Source: Alliaria petiolata
Taxonomy: Eukaryota; Streptophyta; Magnoliopsida; Brassicales; Brassicaceae
NCBI GenBank assembly: GCA_020283515.1
Contig: JAHZTW010000001.1
Span: forward strand, 389,483,554 to 389,547,553
Length of the DNA: 64,000 nucleotides
Reading direction: 5' to 3'
Under the pieces are notes generated by a model. The model saw only the letters and a list, made by a program, of their open reading frames with translations, was not told the origin of the DNA and did no database searches. The position numbers were made by a program, and so were the translations under genes. This document shows, piece after piece, positions 1-10,497 of the stretch; positions within the stretch are counted from its first letter, which is position 1; every line of letters begins with the position of its first letter.

Positions 1-643
1 TGAAGATGAATGAACTTTAAAAGTTGAATCTTCTTTAAAAATAGATGAGTTTAGGCCAAAGAATTTTTGAAAACAGTTCGGTTTTGAAAAACCTAGAATT
101 TCTCAAAAATCTCCAAATCTTTTGAAATAGAAGAAGAAAAGAGAGTTTGATTCCAAAATTTCTCTTCTGCTTTTAAAAAGGTGTTTTTTTTATCACCAAA
201 GAACCTTTGGTTTTCAAAAATTTTAAAAGTAGAGACCTTACCTTGCGTGTTGGCCACGAATCAATACAATTTGTTAACTTACATTAATAGTTATGAGTTT
301 TTTCGGTGCGGGATTGTACCAAAACACGGAAAGTTCGATTCGGGAGGAAAACGTAGGTTTTCTGGGTTGGTCACTCAGATGACCACTGGCCGCGCCATGA
401 CCCGTCGCGGCCACTGCCAGGAGTCTCCTCTCCGCGCGGTAGTGGTTTGTCGCGCGGCCACGGCCCGTCTCGCCGCGGCACGGGCCGGTGCTCGTGCGAC
501 CAGCCTCCTTCCGAGGCTCCTCCTCATATTTTTGGGTTTTTTTTGGTTTTTATTATTTTTATTTTATTTTATGCTTAAGTAAAGAAAACTTGCAAAAACT
601 AGTTGTAAGAAATGAAAGAAAGAAAATTAAAAACACGTACCGG
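1..643. other. 3' internal DNA of element A, no gene seen
   Basis: A/T-rich sequence with a GC-rich island at about 379-520. The island repeats words such as GGCCGCGCC, CGCGGCCAC and GCGCGGCCAC, which also occur in the LTR of this element at 4517-4640. The short open frames here look like chance. I see no env-like ORF. Confidence 0.5.
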
Positions 644-691
644 ATGGGTTGCCTCCCACCAAGCGCTTTTGTTTAAGTCGTTTAGCTCGAC
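644..691 (-). promoter_or_regulatory. Conserved post-polyprotein motif with hairpin (element A)
   Basis: On the minus strand GTCGAGCTAAACGACTTAAA is followed by GCGCTTGGTGGGAGGCAACC. The segment GGTGGG-AGGCAA-CCCATC folds as a 6-bp stem. The same motif follows the polyprotein stop of element C (24212-24260) and the gag frame of element B (13495-13548), with compensating stem changes. Confidence 0.65.
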
Positions 692-703
692 TTCGTTTGG
701 AGT

Positions 704-940
704 TTAGGCGGTAGTGGAAAGCGCTTCCGGAGTTGTCTCTCCTAAATCTTCCCCTTGTTTACGTATTAGCAGTGTGCCTCCGTTTATGTTCCTTAGAATT
801 TTAGCTTCTTGGATCACCTGCTTGGTCTTCTCAACCGTCTTTGATACTTCTTCTTCACCCAGCTCTTCTAGCTCGGGAGGAATCAGGATTTCGATTCTAG
901 AGAAAGGTCTCGAGTGGAGCTGACCCACTCTTGATATCAT
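704..940 (-). pseudogene. Short frame after protease in element A
   Basis: A 78-residue frame overlaps the end of the gag-protease frame by four bases. It is Glu/Lys-rich (ELEELGEEEVSKTVEKTKQV) and ends 13 bases before the conserved hairpin region. It is probably the shifted continuation of the gag polyprotein C-terminus, as in element B, where the gag frame also ends shortly before the same hairpin. No known domain is recognised. Confidence 0.4.
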
Positions 941-2568
941 ACCCTTTTTCTCCTTTTTGTCGTGTGGCTCTTCGTTTCCAGCGGCGAGGTATTTAGCTCA
1001 TTCAGGTAGTATCTTTTCTGGCTTATATGTAGGAAGACTACAAAGTTACTTACGTGGTCGATCCTTGCTCCTACCGTGGCCAAGAAGGGTCTTCCAAGTA
1101 TCAATGGCTTGTCTTTGTCTTCCCACATATCGAGCACGTGGAAGTATGTAGGTACTATCTTATATCCGACGAGAAGTTGGACGTTGTAGACTATTCCATC
1201 CGCTCTCTTCCTAGACGAATCTCCGAATACTAACTGCGTAGGTGAGGGTAAATAGGTCGTTATTCCTAACCTTTCGGCGATTGTCGTGGACATGACATTG
1301 ACATTAGCTCCTGTGTCGCATAGACAATCTTCGAAGTTGATTCCCAAGATCGAGCATGGGAAGGTAAATGCGCCTGGATCTTCTTCTTTCTTTAGCCTCT
1401 CGAACCCGCGGTGCTCCGGAGTGTCAAAAGGTGGATTAACCGTTCCTTTCTTTATCGTTGGGAAAATTGGGACGAATCTGCCCTTTTCTCCCATAGCTAG
1501 CTCTGGCTCTTTAGCTTCGTCGGCGATTGCTGAGATCGCGTTACAGAATCCTTTCGGATTATCCTCTACCTTACCAAGAAAGATTCCTGCTTGTCTTTTG
1601 ATGGTTTCAGCAGTTTGTGAGACTTGCATGTCTAATTTCTTCACATGGGAAGATAGGGATTCGAACTTGCCATTCAGGTCGTTGTACATGCAGTCTACCT
1701 TGATATTGAGATCCTTGACTGATTTTTGTTGAGACAACAGCAGCTGTTGCATCAATCCTTCGAGTTTGTCCTCTCGTGATGGGTACGGTGCGTTTGATGC
1801 AACTTGTGGCGCTCCTTGCTGGTTGTTGTAGGGCGCGAGCTGAGAGTTGTAGGGTTGCTTCGGCTGGTAGCCTCCGTTGCTTCGGTAATTCACGTTCTGG
1901 AACTTGTTCTGAAAGGGTCTTCCTTGAGGTGGATATACTTGGTCTCGCGGGTTCTCCACGTTCGGGTTTCGGTATGAGAGGTTGTTGTTGTTTCTGAAGT
2001 TGTTGTTGAATCCATTGTTGAAGTTCCGGCTCGGATACGAATTCTGACCTCCTATAAAGTTAACTTCTTTTTCTCGCGTATAGGATTCGTTTCCATCATC
2101 TCCCATGTTAAATTCTTCTCTTTCTCCCGTGGTTTCACACGTGTTGATACTGCGTTGCTGTCCTTTGAGTAGCTGACTCATCATGTTCTTCAACTCGGCT
2201 ATCTGCTTAGAATCTGAATCTTTGGTCCGCGGATTTCTATCAAACTCCGGACAGTTGTTGATGTTGCTTACAGCGAGGTTCTCGATGAGCGCGCGTCCTT
2301 GTTGTTCTTTCTTCGTTGTAAAGTCTCCATTGTTGACCGTGTCGAGCGAGAGTTGGTACTTAGCTTGCAGTCTGCGGTAGAATGTGTTTAGCAAGCTGGC
2401 TCCGGAGAAACCATGATGAGGACAGTCGCGTTCGTAGTCCTTGAATCGCTCCCATGCTTCAAATAATGACTCGACCGGTCCTTGTTGAAAGCCTTGGATC
2501 TTGTTTCTCAGCAGATTAGATCGTGACTTCGTGTAGAAGTGATTGAGGAAAGCAGACTTGCATTCCAC
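937..2568 (-). pseudogene. Athila-type gag-protease (element A)
   Basis: A 543-residue frame. Residues 1-90 carry the retrotransposon gag core (SLFEAWERFKDYERDCPHHG, as in element C). An Asn/Gln-rich stretch follows at 170-270, and a coiled-coil segment at about 285-325 (LNIKVDCMYNDLNGKFESL). The pepsin-like protease is near 400-500, with the active-site motif CLCDTGANVNVMS and the flap-side DKPLILGRPFLATVGARID. The frame continues from the 2652-3278 frame after a frameshift, then stops at 937 with TGA overlapping the ATG of the next small frame. No RT, RNase H or integrase follows, unlike element C. Confidence 0.85.
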
Positions 2569-2651
2569 CCAGTTAGTGATCGATCCTGGTGGTAAAGTTT
2601 TTAGCCATCTATGAGCTTTGTAACTAAAAGAAAACGAGAATAGCTTGCACT

Positions 2652-3278
2652 TCAGATAGTCGGGAGGGATTCGGTTGGTCTTTGTGGTGCTGCAAATCTC
2701 TTCAAATAGTTTGATGTGGTCGATCGGATGCTCGTTTGATAACCCGTGAAACTGATTTTTTTCACCAAGGAGATGATTTGCGGTTTGATCTCCAACTTGT
2801 CTTCATGGGGGACGTTGATTTGAATCGCGGCTCGATTCTGGAAGTGCTGATCAGGAGTGTCGTGATCGGCTATGGTTCGGTTCCTCACTCGCCTGGGTTG
2901 GTTGGCGGGTAGAACAGGTCGATTGGCGTCTCGGTCTTCCGGTTTGACGATATGGTTCGCTTGCTTCGCGCCATTTCCGATGATTGGATTGTGTCCTCCT
3001 TGCTGCAAGGCAGGATCTAGTTCTTCTACGTCCGAGTCAGCCTCGAGAATTTGATTGATAGGGTTTCCGTTGTTGTCGAGCTGTGGCTCTCCGTCTTGTA
3101 GAACGTGAGGTGCTCGACCAGCGTTGCGAAGAGCTTCTTCGCGGTTTCGTTGAGCTCCAAGGGCGGTCTCGTCTTCGGCCATGCTTATCTGTCTTTTTAA
3201 CCTTTTGATTTCTTTTTCGTGTCTTTCGATCTCGATGTGGCGGGGCATGACTTTGGAAGTGTTCCTCCTAGTGGTCAT
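2652..3278 (-). pseudogene. Athila-type gag, N-terminal part (element A)
   Basis: A 208-residue open frame begins with MTTRRNTSKVMPRHIEIERH, a charged helical N-terminus typical of Athila gag. Residues about 160-185 align with the 'DKFHGLPMEDPLNHLDNF' region of element C (here rendered KISFTGYQTSIRSTTSN), but in a shifted frame. An extra base in the T-run at about 2758-2764 therefore breaks the frame, and the true continuation is in the 937-2568 frame. Gag would form the cytoplasmic virus-like particle. The copy is inactive unless the frameshift is bypassed. Confidence 0.75.
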
Positions 3279-3394
3279 TCACCTGAAACATGAGAAGTAA
3301 ACACAAGAGAATCGTGAGCAATGGTCGTAAAAGCTTTAAATTCAACTCGGTCTAAAAGATTGATTAGAAACTTAAATTTTGCAAAAGCAAACAA

Positions 3395-3412
3395 TCCCCG
3401 GCAACGGTGCCA
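3395..3412 (-). other. Primer binding site of element A
   Basis: On the minus strand the sequence TGGCACCGTTGCCGGGGA lies a few bases inside the 5' LTR. It matches the Athila/Tat-type primer site seen in elements B and C except for one base (CAC for CGC). Confidence 0.8.
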
Positions 3413-3418
3413 AAAACT

Positions 3419-4972
3419 TGATGCTGTGGGGTTTGTTACTTCAAGTTTTACCCCTAAGATAGCTGCAAGTGCACATCAATCACAGTAGTATATTAAGGGA
3501 TCGAATCCACAGAGATTGTTGTTTCGCGAAAGTCCTAGGATTTCTAACTTCTTTAAACCAAAAGGGAATTTCGGGGTGCAGTGTGTCACGGTTTTCAATA
3601 GTAATATCAAGCAGCATAAGAGAATTAAACGGTTGTAAATCAATAGATAAAAGGCGTTGGGTTCAGGGGTATTCTCCGGGGTTCATGGATCGGATCTAAC
3701 AAGCAATAGGATAGGTTCTAAATTATTTAATGGGTTAGGTTCTTAAGTTAAAACGGTCGACTATGACTACCCCGCGTTCGTGGATCCAGCCACCTACGTT
3801 TGTCTTGCACTGCGGATATGACTTCTCATCCCACGATGCAAGACAATCGCGCATACATATCATTCACCTATTTGTAAACACTCGCGGTGCGGTCCGTCGA
3901 TATGCCTAAGCATCCTACGGTACGATCCGCTCGTTAACCTCTAGATCCAGACGATAGACCACACGTTTGTGTATCTAGCCGTCCTGGAATTAGTTGCTAA
4001 TTGATCAGAAAAGCAAACATGCAATAAGAACAAGACATAAATGAAGATACCTAGGAGAAACTCTATCTCTATCAACCTAGGCAAATCAATCCATGATAAA
4101 ATCCCTTTGAAAACCCCCCTTAAAAGCCCAACTAGATGACTACTCGTTCATGGGAACGGGAGACATCTTTGAGATAAGAAAGGTGCGAATTGTATTGAAT
4201 AAGAAACAAAGTGAGAAAACTTCTTCAAAGGAAATCCAGATGAAGAGATCTTCTTAAAGTATTGAAAAACAAAGAACTAAGAACAAAAGATAAAAAGAAA
4301 GGGAGGACGGAGTGGGCGGCTGCAGAAGAATTCTCTCTCGAGGTCTTCAACTCCGGGGCCGTCGAACTCTCTCTCTCTCTGCGGCGTGAAAAGTGTTTCT
4401 GGAAAAGCTATGTGTTAGTTCTCCCTTTTGTGAAACCCTAAAGTCTCCTTATATAGGCTCTCCTGTCTTCAGAAAGTGGGCTTCGTGTTTTAACCTCGGG
4501 AAATATTGGATAAGTGCAAACGGTCTCGGGACGGGCCGGATTGGTCTGGCCGTGCGAGCAACCTGGCGTGGCGCGGCCACTGGTCTTCTGAGGATCTGTG
4601 GCGCGGCCGTCCTTCTTCTGAGGATGTGTCTGACGGACCTTCTTGCTTCCTTCGTAACTTGAGATCCAACCGTGGGATTGAACTCAGGCCACCTCGGCAT
4701 GAAAGACAGCTGAAAGGGCTATCTTGTTTCCAAATATGAGCTTCGTTTTGTGGTGGGAAGGTCGTCGTCTGATGCTGAATTTATGGCTCCGAGCACTTGT
4801 CCGTGAAGTTCCCGTTTTGCTCCAAAATATGTCCTTTTTGTCCAATTTCCCTGAAATGACTCTTAAGACTAGGAAACATAGAATTCACTTTAAAACCGTT
4901 GAAAACCGGGTTAAAACACTTGTAAACGAACTTGAAATAATAGGTTTTAGGAGTAAAATATGAGTGTTATCA
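3419..4972 (-). repeat. 5' LTR of element A
   Basis: The LTR is bounded by TG and CA. On the minus strand it starts TGATAACACTCATATTTTAC at 4972 and ends CCCCACAGCATCA at 3419. The right flank is the MDH pseudogene, and the first five flanking bases (ATGCC, 4973-4977) are the expected target duplication, whose partner is outside the window. A GC-rich block with repeated GCGCGGCC words lies at 4517-4640. Confidence 0.85.
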
Positions 4973-5700
4973 ATGCCACAAAAGCGAATTCATAATCGTC
5001 TTCCTCTCCGTCCATATCACAGAAGAATGAGCTGACAAATGCTTCCACAGCTTGTGTCGTTGACATGATATAAATGCCTACACTAGTACCAGACATCGTA
5101 TAAGTTACCTCGTTCTGAATCCTGACGGCGAGCTTTTCCATTTTTTCCTCGATGAAGTTGAGAGAGGGATTGGTTTTCGATAGAAGAGGCAATTTGGTCA
5201 TTCCCTCGTGCCCACCAACAACTGAACGTACACTAGAATTGTCTGAAGTTCCTGACCAACAATAGATTTGGCCGTTGAAAAATCCAATGTGGTGATGCCT
5301 AATAGCTTATTAGGATCATAGAAACCTTTATCTTTCAGGACCTCTGCAGCAAGTAGAACTACCGAGCTGAAGATGTTGCTGACGATATGTATGAAAGTAT
5401 TCAAACTTTTAGCTGCAGCAGAGTATTGTACCATTCCTTTCACCATTGAAGCATCGAAGTGGAAAACATCATCACCCCATTTTGGCACGCGGGAGTGATC
5501 AAGATAATATCCACATCTTATAGACAATTTTCCAACTTAGATGGTCCATTGTAACATGCCACTTGGCACTGAGAAAGGTTACTGAAACTATCAGCAACTT
5601 CTGTCATTTTGAAAGTCTCATCAAAAAGGTTAAGCGTAGAGACTGATGGAGAGAGGCTGAGCTTCAAAGACAAAACATGGCCTATCATTAGATGCAGATG
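4973..5700 (-). pseudogene. Plastid-type NAD-malate dehydrogenase pseudogene, copy 1
   Basis: Three overlapping minus-strand frames (5706-5518, 5527-5198, 5201-4973) read collinearly along NAD-dependent malate dehydrogenase. Recognisable parts are SPSVSTLNLFDETF (after the nucleotide-binding loop), FIHIVSNIFSSVV (normally the HIISNPVNSTVP segment), KGFYDPNKLLGITTLDFS, and LPLLSKTNPSLNF. The best family match is the plastid isoform, which catalyses malate/oxaloacetate interconversion. Frameshifts separate the parts, and catalytic segments such as the PRKPGMTR loop are replaced. The N-terminus is missing beyond 5700. The C-terminus is cut at 4972 by element A, just after DYEFAFVA. It is a paralogue of the copy at 7776-8698. 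Confidence 0.8.
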
Positions 5701-5714
5701 CATCACATGTTGCT

Positions 5715-5935
5715 CGTGTTATAATTTTGATGATAAAATAATGATAAAAATGTAATTGTGATGATGCAATGTTGATAAATGTATATTGATAATGATTATG
5801 GTATGATAATGATGATATGACGATTATAGTGTAATAACGATGACGATATGTATATGAATATTTAATAAAATAAGTTATGTTGATAATGATGATGTTATGT
5901 TGATATTGTTATAAAGATGTTGATATTATGTTTCC
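5715..5935. repeat. GAT/TGATAA-rich low-complexity tract
   Basis: An imperfect run of GATGAT, TGATAATGATGA and TGATATTG words, about 220 bp, lying directly beyond the 5' break of MDH copy 1. It is a degenerate trinucleotide-type repeat with no coding signal. Confidence 0.6.
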
Positions 5936-6250
5936 TCATAATTTTTTTAGTATCCATTATTTTCGTTCGATCTTCTTATATCACTAGAAATATAAAACTG
6001 ATCGTTCTATTAGAATTGTATCCCAACTGATTTCAAAGGCAATTTTGTTGTCGCCTGCGTTGGTGTCAAGATCGGCCTGTTGTATATCAAGCAATTACAG
6101 AGAGAATTTTTGTATCGTGTGCATTACTATTTCGATCAGACTGTTAGATCGGTATCCCCACCAATTCGAGAGATACTTTTAATTTTTTTCTGCATTGTTG
6201 TTTGTACGATCGATCTATCATATCAATATATGGAGAAACTTTTTTGTATC
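5936..6250. other. AT-rich spacer, nothing recognised
   Basis: An A/T-rich stretch between the GAT-rich tract and the tandem array. The 72-residue open frame at 6080-6298 has no family resemblance and biased hydrophobic composition, so I do not treat it as a gene. Confidence 0.4.
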
Positions 6251-7535
6251 ATTTCCTTTTGGACAATTGGTGGGATCAATTTTATATTTCTGGTATAAGA
6301 TGAAACATAAAAAACATTGAAAACTTTGTTAATTTCACAAAATTCGACGACGGATGCCTTGACATACAAAATTAATCTGAATGACAAGTTTTTTTAAATC
6401 CTCATGGATCTATTCTAGACTACAATATGATTTCTTTCAGGTGCGACACAATATTTTAATAATACTTTTAATATAAATTGTTAAAGAGCTCAGAAATATA
6501 AATTTTCAACGCGAAAAGTGTTGATGTAACTAGTTTTCCTCCAAGTTTGTAATATGTAAAATCAACATGAACACATGTTTTTAACTAGAATATATTATAC
6601 TTTTGAAAAAAGTTTTTGTTCCTCCATTTTGGGATATGTTTTATATTTTTAGTTATATAAAAAAAAAAACATAACGTAAAGAAACATAGGAAAATTTGTT
6701 AGGTTCACAAAATACGAGGATGGTTGTCTCGACATACAAAATTAATCTGACTAACAAGTTTTTTTTATACCCTTAAAAGATCTATTTTAGACTAGAGTAT
6801 GATTTCTCTCAGGTGTACCAAAACGTTTTCAATAATACTTTTAAAATAAATTATCAAATAGCTAAGAAATATAAATATTCAATGTCATAATTGTTGTTGT
6901 ACTTGTCAGAAGTATTCTTTTCTCCACGTTTATATTTTGGAAAGAGTAATATGTCAAATTAACATCGAAACCGTTAATGTTTCTAACTAAAAAAAATTAT
7001 ATTTTGAAAAAGTTTTATTTTCTCTATAATGAGATCTGTTTTATATTTCTAGTGGTATAACGGTTGCCTCGACATACAAAATTAATATGAATGACAAGGT
7101 TTGTTAATACCCTATGAGATATATTCTACACTACAATATGATTTCTTGCGGGGACAACAAAACATTTTCATTAATACTTTTAATATAAATTCTCAAAAGA
7201 CTGAGAAATATAAATCTTCAATTTGAGAATTGCTGTTGTAGCTGCCATAAGTTTTCTTTTCTTTAAGTTTATATTTTGAAAATAGTAATATGTAAAATCA
7301 ACATCGATCCCATTAATGTTTTTAACTATAAGAATATAAATTGTTATATTTTGAAAAAATATTTTTTCCTATATGGTGGGATAAGTTTTATATTTTTAGT
7401 GCCATAAGAGAAAACATAGAAAACTTTGTTAAGTTCGCAAAATCTAACAATGGTTGCCTCAACATACAAAATTAATTTGAATGATAAGGTTTTTTAATAC
7501 ACTCAAGAGATTATTTTAAAACTTATGAAGATGAG
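6250..7535. repeat. Tandem array of ~340-390 bp units (about 3.5 copies)
   Basis: The phrase GACATACAAAATTAAT recurs at 6361, 6731, 7071 and (as AACATACAAAATTAAT) 7461, giving steps of 370, 340 and 390 bp. Each unit also contains a CTAGACTACAATATGATTTC-like phrase, a stretch on the pattern CTTTTAATATAAATT, and a TTTTATATTTTTAG-like phrase. Copies differ by many substitutions and indels, so the array is old. It lies between the two MDH pseudogene copies. Confidence 0.8.
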
Positions 7536-7775
7536 TAGGTTTCGGGCATTCCAGATTGCCCAATAGATCCACAGAAATAGGGCACCATCTTCAATTCTAT
7601 CGGAGGGAGACTTGCTCTTGGTTGGATACTACAGATTCATTCGACGAAGTGGGTAATGCCTGCGGAATCAACTTCCGTAATGAAAGGAGCAGATCTCCAG
7701 ATTTGTCTTGCAAAATCGTAATGGAAAAAGATATGTGTGACTGCAGACACCACAAAATCGCAATAGACGTCTTAC
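7536..7775 (-). mobile_element. LINE reverse-transcriptase C-terminal (zf-RVT) fragment
   Basis: The minus-strand translation near 7745-7690 reads HIFFHYDFARQIWRSAPF, the zinc-knuckle region after the reverse transcriptase in plant L1-type LINEs. A second stretch near 7580-7545 reads WAIWNARNLLIF. The frame is broken between them. The fragment abuts the truncated 3' end of MDH copy 2, so the two were joined by insertion or rearrangement. Confidence 0.65.
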
Positions 7776-8698
7776 TCTCTGTTCAGAACACGGAAGAATG
7801 AGCTGACAAATGCTTCCACAACTTGTGTTGTTGACATGACAGAAGTGCTTACACCAACACCATACATCGTATAAGATACCGCGTTCTGAATCTTGAAAGC
7901 GAGCTTTTCCATTTCTTTCTTGGTGAAGTTGAGAGAGGGCTTGGTTTTCGATAGAAGAGGCAAGCTGGTCATTCCCTCGTGCCCACCAACAACTGGAACA
8001 TCCACCATATTTGTCTGAAGTTTTTGACCAACAATAGATTTGGTCGTTGAGACATCCAATGTGGTGATACCAAAGAGCTTATTTGGATCATAGACACCCT
8101 TATCTTTCAAGGCCTCCGCAGCAAGTGGAACTATTGAAATGAGAATGTTGCTAACGATAAGTATGAAAGCATTCAGACTGTGAGCTGCAACAGAGTATTG
8201 TACCATTACTTTCACCATTGTAGCATCAAAGTAGAAAACACCATCACCCCATTTTGGCACAGCGTGAGTGATCAAGACAACATCCACATCGTATAGACAG
8301 TTTTCCAACTCAGATGGTTCATTGTAACCTGCCATTTGGCACTGGAAAAAGCTACTGAAACTACCGATAACTTCCGCCATTTTGAACGTCTCATCATAAA
8401 GGTTAAGCGTAGAGACTGATGGAGAGAGGCTGCGCTTCAGAGACAAAATAGGGCTTGTCTTTCAGCTAGCTCCAAGAACAGCCACATTGTACGAAGCATT
8501 GATCTTGAATCCACATGGCTTCCTGTCAGATGTAAGTGTTGCATAACAACAAAGACCCTTGCCCAAGGAGGAGGCAAAAGATGTCGATCTGAGACTAGGA
8601 ACCGACACACGTTGGCCTTCAAAGCATAGTATCCTAGCTTTAGGGTTTCAGAGCTTTGATCCAAGTCCAAAGGAAATCGATGAACCTAAAGCTGCCAT
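7776..8698 (-). pseudogene. Plastid-type NAD-malate dehydrogenase pseudogene, copy 2
   Basis: From an ATG at 8698 the sequence reads a plastid transit-like start (MAALGSSISFGLGSKL), then a stop. In the same frame follow a Ser-rich transit region, SDRKPCGFKINASYNVAVLG and a second stop that destroys the GAAGGIGQP nucleotide-binding loop. From 8446 a 224-residue frame continues with ECLYD-like/FILIVSN/KGVYDPNKLFGITTLDVS/PVVGGHEGMTSLPLLSKTKP, ending about 60-70 residues short where a LINE scrap begins. The plastid isoform is indicated by the SDKKPYGFKINASY-like linker. The PRKPGMTRDD catalytic loop is lost. No introns are seen in the CDS. The 5' UTR intron is split by the 25-kb transposon nest. 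Confidence 0.85.
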
Positions 8699-8777
8699 TT
8701 CTACCTACAATCACATGTTTCAGGTTTCCTAAATACCAAATCCACCTAGAAATTCGAAATAAAAAACCATTGAAAAG

Positions 8778-9038
8778 TATAGAATCTCGAACTCAAGAAC
8801 ACGCAAGTTTAATAAGAATAACTCTCTTATTGACTCAAGAAAAATAACTCAAAACCTTAAGTTCTTTATCTCATAAGTTATGCTACAACTTTAGCATCTC
8901 CTTATATAGAGAAAGACAATTATAGTTTCCTAAACCTTTTAGGAAAACTTACAATTTAGATAACTCCTAAATGTATATTTAGATATCTCCTAAATATACT
9001 TAGCTTGGCTTCCAAGCTACTTCAAACTTACAACAACA
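8778..9038 (-). repeat. 3' LTR of the outer copia element
   Basis: 261 bp. On the minus strand it begins TGTTGTTGTAAG and ends GAGATTCTATA. It differs from the 5' LTR at roughly ten positions by eye. It includes a TATATAAGGAG-like promoter segment (minus strand, near 8910). Confidence 0.92.
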
Positions 9039-9931
9039 TTCTCCCCCTTAAGCTTGAAGTTGTCTTCTCTTACATCTTTAACTCCAATGAAGCTCCTCAT
9101 CTCTTTGAACTTGAGTCTTCCAAGTGCTTTTGTTAGGATATCAGCCTTCTGCTCACTTCCCGGAACGTGCTTGACCTCTACTTGTTCGTTTTCAACACAC
9201 TCTCTGATAAAATGATACCTTGTGTGAATATGCTTACTTCGACCATGGAAGACTGGATTCTTAGTGAGGGCTATTGCAGATTTATTGTCGATCCGAATGA
9301 TCACCTTCTCGCACTCTCTTCCATTTATCTCGGCAAAGAGTTCTTGCAGCCATATTGCTTGTTTGGCTGCCTCCGTTGCAGCCATAAACTCAGCTTCACA
9401 AGATGATAGTGCTACTGTCTCTTGCTTTTGTGAGCACCATGTAATCGGACATTCATCAAAATAGAATATATGACCAGTTGTGCCCTTTCCATCATCCACA
9501 TCTACATTGTGACTACTGTCGCTATAGCCTACTAACCCATCTCCATTTGAGCTCTTAAATATGAGACCATGAGATAATGTGCCACGTAAGTACCTTAGAA
9601 CCTGTTTCAAGGCTGCTCCGTGAGACTCCTTTGGCTCTTGCATATAGCGACTAAGTACACCAACACTAAATGAGAGATCAGGTCGAGTATGAAGTAAGTA
9701 TCGAAGACACCCAATACATCTTCTGTACTCCTTTTCATTGATGCGTGCTTCTTCTAGCGCCTTTGATAGCTTCACGTTTGGATCCATTGGCACTTGAGAT
9801 GCGTTGCAGTCACTCATTCCAGCTTCTTCTAGAATTTTAGATGCATACCTTTCTTGCTTCAGTGTTACACCATCCTCGTGTTTAATCACCTCAATACCAA
9901 GATAATAGCTTAGCAATCCGAGATCACTCAT
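9017..9931 (-). pseudogene. Copia RT C-terminal part and RNase H
   Basis: A 304-residue frame: MSDLGLLSYYLGIEVIKHED (RT thumb), RRCIGCLRYLLHTRPDLSFS, then RNase H (GYSDSSHNVDVDDGKGTTGH, LSSCEAEFMAATEAAKQAIW, IRIDNKSAIALTKNPVFHGR). It ends KADILTKALGRLKFKEMRSF, the usual copia polyprotein end, about 10 codons inside the 3' LTR region. Confidence 0.92.
9039..9052 (-). other. Polypurine tract of the copia element
   Basis: The minus strand reads CTTAAGGGGGAGAA directly before the 3' LTR, the plus-strand primer site for reverse transcription. Confidence 0.85.
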
Positions 9932-10497
9932 CTCAACTTCATAACCATTTCTTTTTTAAACTCAAGTATCATCTTCATGTTAGATCTCGTGACCAACAGA
10001 TCATCCACATAGACATCAACAATAAGGAGGTGTTCCTTCTCTTTCTTTCGGTAGAGTGATGGTTCCTTTGAACACTTGACAAAACTTAGCTCCTTCAGAA
10101 CTTTATTCAGCTTCTCGTTCCATGCCCGTGGGGTTTGTTTCAATCCGTAGAGAGCCTTCTTCAGCTTGTACACTTTGTTTTCACTTCCTTTGATCTCAAA
10201 TCCATCCGGTTGTTTGACATATACTTCTTCTTTCAGTTCACCATGGAGAAACGCGGTCTTAACATCAAGATGATGTACTTCCCAATCGTTAGATGCTGCT
10301 AGAGCAATGAAAAAATGAATGGTCTCAATGCGTGCCACTGGAGCAAATACTTCATCAAAGTCAATACCTTCTCTTTGAACATAGCCCTTTGCAACAAGTC
10401 TAGCCTTGTGCTTGTTGATGCTTCTGTCGGGCTTACGTTTCAGCTTGAAGACCCACTTTAGCCCAATCGGCTTAGCTCCATCCGGTAGATTAACCAA
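9928..10497 (-). pseudogene. Copia reverse transcriptase, N-terminal part
   Basis: This is the RVT_2 family. It shows GLKWVFKLKRKPDRSINKHK, KARLVAKGYVQREGIDFDEV, VHHLDVKTAFLHGELKEEV and the catalytic YVDD motif in LLIVDVYVDDLLVTRSN. The frame ends at about 9930 with a frameshift into the next piece. RT would copy the element RNA in cytoplasmic particles. Confidence 0.92.

Larger units (their letters stand above)
1..4972 (-). mobile_element. Athila-type Ty3/gypsy element A, 5' half (runs off left edge)
   Basis: This is a minus-strand LTR retrotransposon. Its 5' LTR is at 3419-4972, followed (reading leftward) by a primer binding site, a gag-protease reading frame (3278-704), a conserved hairpin (644-691) and GC-rich 3' DNA. 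The Athila assignment rests on gag similarity to element C in this window, on the TGATAACACTC LTR start and on the GGCRCCGTTGCCGGGGA-type primer site. No reverse transcriptase or integrase is present between protease and the post-polyprotein hairpin, so the copy looks like a gag-only derivative. The 3' LTR would lie left of base 1. It was inserted into the MDH-like pseudogene at 4973. Confidence 0.85.
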
